17,111 nt of DNA from an uncultured Collinsella sp. (GTDB lineage Bacteria > Actinomycetota > Coriobacteriia > Coriobacteriales > Coriobacteriaceae), in the NCBI GenBank assembly GCA_900554495.1, contig USHR01000016.1, positions 1-17,111 on the forward strand. Direction: 5' to 3'. Each line of letters starts with the position of its first letter. Position 1 is the first letter of the stretch. The notes below the pieces were generated by a model. That model saw only the letters and a list, made by a program, of their open reading frames with translations, had not been told where the DNA came from and searched no databases. This document shows positions 14,378-17,111 of the stretch, in pieces. Both the position numbers and the translations under genes were made by a program.

Positions 14378-14443
14378 GCAATGCTTCCTTTCGGTGGTTG
14401 ACGTGTTGGTATGGGACGCGGGCGCTGGGGCTTGGCGGACTGG

Positions 14444-15415
14444 CTAGCCTGTGTAGCGCTCGCGGTAGGTGTTGCGCTTGGGCGCGGAGCCGTGGCTGCC
14501 GTGGTGGCGCGTGCGGCTTGCGGGGGTTTCCTGGGGCTTGTCACCGCGCTTGGAGGCAGCTAGCTTGGGCGGGATGCCGCCGGCCTTGAGGATCTGCACC
14601 TCGCGGTCGGTGAGCTCGCGCCACGAGCCCTTGGCCACGTCCTTGAGCTCCAGGCCGGCAAAGTTACAGCGGTGCAGACGGATCACCGGATGGTGAATCT
14701 TGCTCAGCATGCGCTTGACCTGGTTTTTGCGGCCCTCGCGGATGATGACCTCCACGGCGGTTGTGCCGGGCTTGACGCCTTGCGGAGCCACGACCTCGGC
14801 CTCGCGCGCGGTAATGATGCGGCAGATCGCCGGCTGGCACAGGCCGTCGTCGAGCTCGATGCCGCGGCGCAGCGGTTCCAAGTCGCGATCGGTCAGGCGA
14901 CCGTCCACGAGCGCCTGATAGGTCTTGTAGACGTGCTTGCTGGGGTGCAGCAGATCCTGCGAAAGGTCGCCGTCGGTGGTAAAGAGCAAAAGGCCCGTAG
15001 TGTCGCGGTCCAGGCGACCCACCGGGAAGAGCCCCGGAAAGCGGTCGCGCGGGACCAGGTCGGCCACACAAGGGCGCTCCTGCGGATCGCTCATGGTGGT
15101 GAGGTAGCCGGTCGGCTTGTAGAGCATCAGGTACACGGCGCCCTGGTTGAGCTTGACGGGCATGCCGTCGACCTCGATATGGTCGCGATCGACATCGACC
15201 TTTGTGCCCAGTTCGGTCGCGACCTGGCCGTTGACGGTCACGCGGCCGGCGGTCATCAGGTCCTCCGAGCCGCGGCGGCTCGCCACGCCCGCGCGCGCCA
15301 AAAAGCGCTGCAGGCGCATGGTGTGCGGGTAGACGGGCTGGGCGCCGCCTGCAGGCGCTGCGGCGTCCGTGGCACTTGCGGCGCGCGTCTCCCCTGCTTC
15401 GTTAGTCCTCGTCAT
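14444..15415 (-). CDS. rluB: rRNA pseudouridine synthase, RsuA/RluB family
   Basis: A 323-residue enzyme that converts a specific uridine in 23S (RluB-like) or 16S (RsuA-like) rRNA to pseudouridine. An S4 RNA-binding domain (about 34-75, MRLQRFLARAGVASRR) is followed by the catalytic domain with Asp136 in GRLDRDTTG and the EGRKNQVKRM motif. I chose ATG 15415: it has GGAGG 6 nt upstream and overlaps the last 14 nt of scpB, whereas the longer frame to 15475 has no signal. The first 30 residues are a low-complexity Ala/Thr tail and the last 50 are basic and probably disordered. The neighbouring scpB supports an RluB assignment, as these genes are commonly adjacent, but the rRNA target is not visible. 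Confidence 0.9.
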   Translation of the reverse strand: MTRTNEAGETRAASATDAAAPAGGAQPVYPHTMRLQRFLARAGVASRRGSEDLMTAGRVTVNGQVATELGTKVDVDRDHIEVDGMPVKLNQGAVYLMLYKPTGYLTTMSDPQERPCVADLVPRDRFPGLFPVGRLDRDTTGLLLFTTDGDLSQDLLHPSKHVYKTYQALVDGRLTDRDLEPLRRGIELDDGLCQPAICRIITAREAEVVAPQGVKPGTTAVEVIIREGRKNQVKRMLSKIHHPVIRLHRCNFAGLELKDVAKGSWRELTDREVQILKAGGIPPKLAASKRGDKPQETPASRTRHHGSHGSAPKRNTYRERYTG

Positions 15416-16121
15416 GCATGTCCTCCGAGGTATCGCCGGTGGGCAGAAGCTCTGCGTCATCGGCGTCCTCAACATCGGTGTCGATCAGTTCGCGCTCTTC
15501 GTCCAGGTCCTCGGCCTGCTCCTCGAGCGTGGACTGAATGCTGCGACCGCTCAGGCGCTCGCGGATAAACTGGCGTGACTGCTCGTCGGGGGCAAACTGC
15601 TCCAGATCGGGCAGGTCGCGGGTGGAGCGCAGGCCGAACTTTTCCAAGAAGGCGTTGGTCGTGCCGTAGATGATGGCCTGACCGCGCTCGGGGTCGCGGC
15701 CGAGCTCTCGCACCAGGCCCTTATCCACGAGCGACGCGATGACGCCGTCGGAGTTGACGCCGCGGATGCCCTTGACCACCTCGCGCGTGACGGGCTGGTG
15801 GTAGGCGATAACGGCGAGTGTCTCGAGCGCTGCCTGCGACAGTTTTTGAGTGTCCCAGCTCAGCACGTAGGCTTCGACCACGTCGTGGTAGGCGGGGTGC
15901 GTAAACAGGCGCCAGCCACCGGCGACCTCGCGCAGTTGAAAGCCGCGGTTGGCCTCCTCGTACTCAACCTTGAGCTCGGCCAAAAGCGACGCGCACTCGC
16001 CCGGGGCGATATCCAGCGCACCTGCCAGCGCGGGTGCGCTCACAGGGTCGCTCGACACCAGCAGCAGCGCTTCGAGGGCGCCTTTGAGGCTGTTTGCCTC
16101 TAGCGTGGAAAGGGTTGACAT
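15402..16121 (-). CDS. scpB: Segregation and condensation protein B
   Basis: A 239-residue partner of SMC and ScpA in the bacterial condensin complex, made of two winged-helix domains (about 10-95 and 95-180). Typical family stretches are EALLLVSSDPVS near the start, QAALETLAVIAYHQPVTR and IRGVNSDGVIASLVDKGLV in the middle, and YGTTNAFLEKFGL before the tail. The last 60 residues are acidic (Glu/Asp-rich) and probably disordered. It starts 11 nt after scpA with AGGAGCGG as ribosome binding site. The presence of scpA directly upstream makes the assignment secure. Confidence 0.96.
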   Translation of the reverse strand: MSTLSTLEANSLKGALEALLLVSSDPVSAPALAGALDIAPGECASLLAELKVEYEEANRGFQLREVAGGWRLFTHPAYHDVVEAYVLSWDTQKLSQAALETLAVIAYHQPVTREVVKGIRGVNSDGVIASLVDKGLVRELGRDPERGQAIIYGTTNAFLEKFGLRSTRDLPDLEQFAPDEQSRQFIRERLSGRSIQSTLEEQAEDLDEERELIDTDVEDADDAELLPTGDTSEDMHDED

Positions 16122-16132
16122 GGTAGCCGCTC

Positions 16133-16948
16133 CTATTCGGTGAGCTCGGGGCCCTCGCCGGGAACGTATGCCTCGGCGCCCTCGACGCGGTTGATTTGAA
16201 TGGTTCCAAAAATCTTGTCCTGGCTCAGCGTAAGCGAGCCGCGCTTGGCGAGCTCGAGCATGGCCAGGAAGGTGACAACGAGCTGCTCAGTCGTGGCGTC
16301 GCCGTCCAACAGCTCGTGGAAGGTGCAGGTTTGGTGCGCCATGGTAAAGCGGTCGACCGATGCCACCGTCAGGTCGAGCGGCACACGATGCGGCGCCACG
16401 TGCTCGGCCTCCAGCAGGAAGGTCTGGCGCTTGCCGTCCAGGTCGGCGCAGATGACGGCGAGGCCGCGCAGCGTGATGCCAGCCAGATAGTCGGGCATAA
16501 GGCCCAGGAACTCGGGGTCGGGGCCGGCCACGCGCGGATGCATGCGACTCTCGGCCTGCATGCGCGCGCCAAGGGCCGCCGCCGCGCCCTTAAACTGCTT
16601 GTAGGCAATCAGGCGCTGGATCAGGACCTCGCGCAGGGCGTCGCTGTCGAGCGCGCTGAGTTCCTCGAGGTCTTCGTCGTCCTCGTCATCGTCATCGTCG
16701 GCGGATTTGCTGGGGGCCTCCTGGGGCACCAGCGAGGCAGCCTTGATGTCCAAAAGGGTTGCCGCGACCAGCAAAAAGTCACTTGCGACGTCCAGGTCCA
16801 GCGCCTCGATGCGCTCGGCCTCGGCCAGGTATTGCTCGGCCACCTCGCTAATCGAGATGGCGCCGATATCAACTTTTTGGCGGGTTACCAGCTGCAGCAG
16901 CAGGTCGAACGGTCCGCTGTAGACCTGCGTCGACACGCGATACGACAT
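16133..16948 (-). CDS. scpA: Segregation and condensation protein A
   Basis: A 271-residue kleisin that bridges the SMC heads in the bacterial condensin complex. The N-terminal motif YSGPFDLLLQLV (10-21), VDIGAISISEVAEQYL (27-42) and the FLLVAATLLDIKAASLVP helix are diagnostic, and the C-terminal winged helix contains VVTFLAMLELAKRGSLTLSQ. A very acidic insert (83-95, mostly Asp) lies between them. A consensus Shine-Dalgarno (AAAGGAGGT) stands 5 nt before ATG 16948. It is the first gene of the operon in this window, with a possible promoter at 17025-17053 and a leader containing two hairpins. Confidence 0.96.
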   Translation of the reverse strand: MSYRVSTQVYSGPFDLLLQLVTRQKVDIGAISISEVAEQYLAEAERIEALDLDVASDFLLVAATLLDIKAASLVPQEAPSKSADDDDDEDDEDLEELSALDSDALREVLIQRLIAYKQFKGAAAALGARMQAESRMHPRVAGPDPEFLGLMPDYLAGITLRGLAVICADLDGKRQTFLLEAEHVAPHRVPLDLTVASVDRFTMAHQTCTFHELLDGDATTEQLVVTFLAMLELAKRGSLTLSQDKIFGTIQINRVEGAEAYVPGEGPELTE

Positions 16949-16966
16949 CTTCGACCTCCTTTGACG

Positions 16967-17017
16967 GCGCCTTCGCGGCGCGGTTTGGGTGCATGTTACG
17001 ACCGTTTTGCGCGGTCG
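16967..17017 (-). promoter_or_regulatory. scpA leader with two hairpins
   Basis: Between the proposed promoter and the scpA ribosome binding site are two short inverted repeats: arms 16967-16971 and 16977-16981 (GCGCC/GGCGC, 5-nt loop) and arms 16999-17004 and 17012-17017 (CGACCG/CGGTCG, 7-nt loop). The first is only 4 nt from the Shine-Dalgarno sequence (16954-16962) and could influence translation. Stems are short and GC-rich, so chance occurrence in a high-GC genome is possible. Confidence 0.3.
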
Positions 17018-17024
17018 ACCTGTA

Positions 17025-17053
17025 AGTTTACCTTAGATGCCGGCGATTGCGAA
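17025..17053 (-). promoter_or_regulatory. Possible promoter of the scpA operon
   Basis: On the minus strand, TTCGCA (17053-17048) and TAAACT (17030-17025) are separated by 17 nt; each matches the sigma70 consensus at 4 of 6 positions. The predicted start would give a leader of about 70 nt. The -35 box begins 1 nt after the end of repeat copy 2, so the repeat lies immediately upstream. Match quality is moderate. Confidence 0.35.
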
Positions 17054-17054
17054 G

Positions 17055-17111
17055 TTCCTTGATTATCAACTTCATCCGAACACCTCCCACATTCATCCGC
17101 ACGTGTACGGA
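17055..17111 (-). repeat. 57-nt interspersed repeat, copy 2 (cut by window end)
   Basis: The reverse complement of this segment equals 534-590 at 51 of 57 positions without gaps. Differences cluster in the hairpin loop and adjacent bases; the arm CGGATGAATG and the 3' half ending in TTGATAATCAAGGAA are conserved. The far hairpin arm probably continues beyond the window. The two copies are in opposite orientation, 16.5 kb apart, and each has its 3' end directed toward a downstream gene start (scpA here, the exonuclease remnant at copy 1). Confidence 0.75.

Noticed and set aside
14378..14443. Promoter or terminator between rluB and cmk
   Set aside because: The 66-nt gap has no stem followed by a U-run and no acceptable pair of -35 and -10 boxes.

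Overview
The window looks like a chromosome segment of a high-GC anaerobic actinobacterium of the class Coriobacteriia, most likely Collinsella or a close relative. This is inferred from protein style and from a surface-protein fragment (DUF6273-like) that I associate with that group; no species marker is present. It has two parts of different character: a disturbed accessory region of lower apparent GC (1-2800) and a dense, GC-rich housekeeping operon on the minus strand (2964-16948).

Accessory region (1-2800). It opens with the last codons of one gene and a complete small single-membrane-segment protein (52-480). Three consecutive hairpins follow (486-618); the middle one belongs to a 57-nt repeat whose inverted second copy is the very last sequence of the window (17055-17111). 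Beyond lies a C-terminal remnant of a DnaQ/DEDDh exonuclease (583-918). Facing it on the minus strand is a small cassette: a three-segment membrane protein (931-1170), a secreted four-cysteine protein (1183-1587) and the C-terminal stub of a thioredoxin-like protein (1617-1787). The stub lies head to head with a C-terminal fragment of a DUF6273-like surface protein (about 1797-2291), and both have lost their 5' ends at the same junction. A strong hairpin terminator (2306-2343), roughly 400 bases without a convincing gene, and a nested palindrome (2735-2764) complete the region. tRNA-Pro(GGG), with its own promoter and terminator, sits at the boundary with the core operon.

Core operon (16948 down to 2964, all minus strand). 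In transcription order: scpA, scpB, rluB-type pseudouridine synthase, cmk, plsC-like acyltransferase, ispH, DUF512 radical SAM protein, der, plsY, gpsA, rpe, nifS-type cysteine desulfurase, Nif3-family protein, zinc-ribbon/coiled-coil protein, coaBC. Most junctions are overlaps or gaps under 25 nt, with Shine-Dalgarno sequences often inside the preceding gene. The only wider gap (66 nt) is between rluB and cmk. The operon joins chromosome segregation (ScpAB), rRNA modification and ribosome assembly (RluB, Der), nucleotide supply (Cmk), phospholipid synthesis (GpsA supplies glycerol-3-phosphate, PlsY makes lysophosphatidate, PlsC makes phosphatidate), isoprenoid synthesis (IspH, an Fe-S enzyme), sulfur mobilisation (NifS) and coenzyme A synthesis (CoaBC, which uses cysteine).

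The most noteworthy signals are the inverted 57-nt repeat pair, the secreted four-cysteine protein with a small membrane partner and a thioredoxin stub (a possible bacteriocin-like or redox-dependent secreted system, inferred from architecture only), and the cluster of broken genes beside tRNA-Pro.
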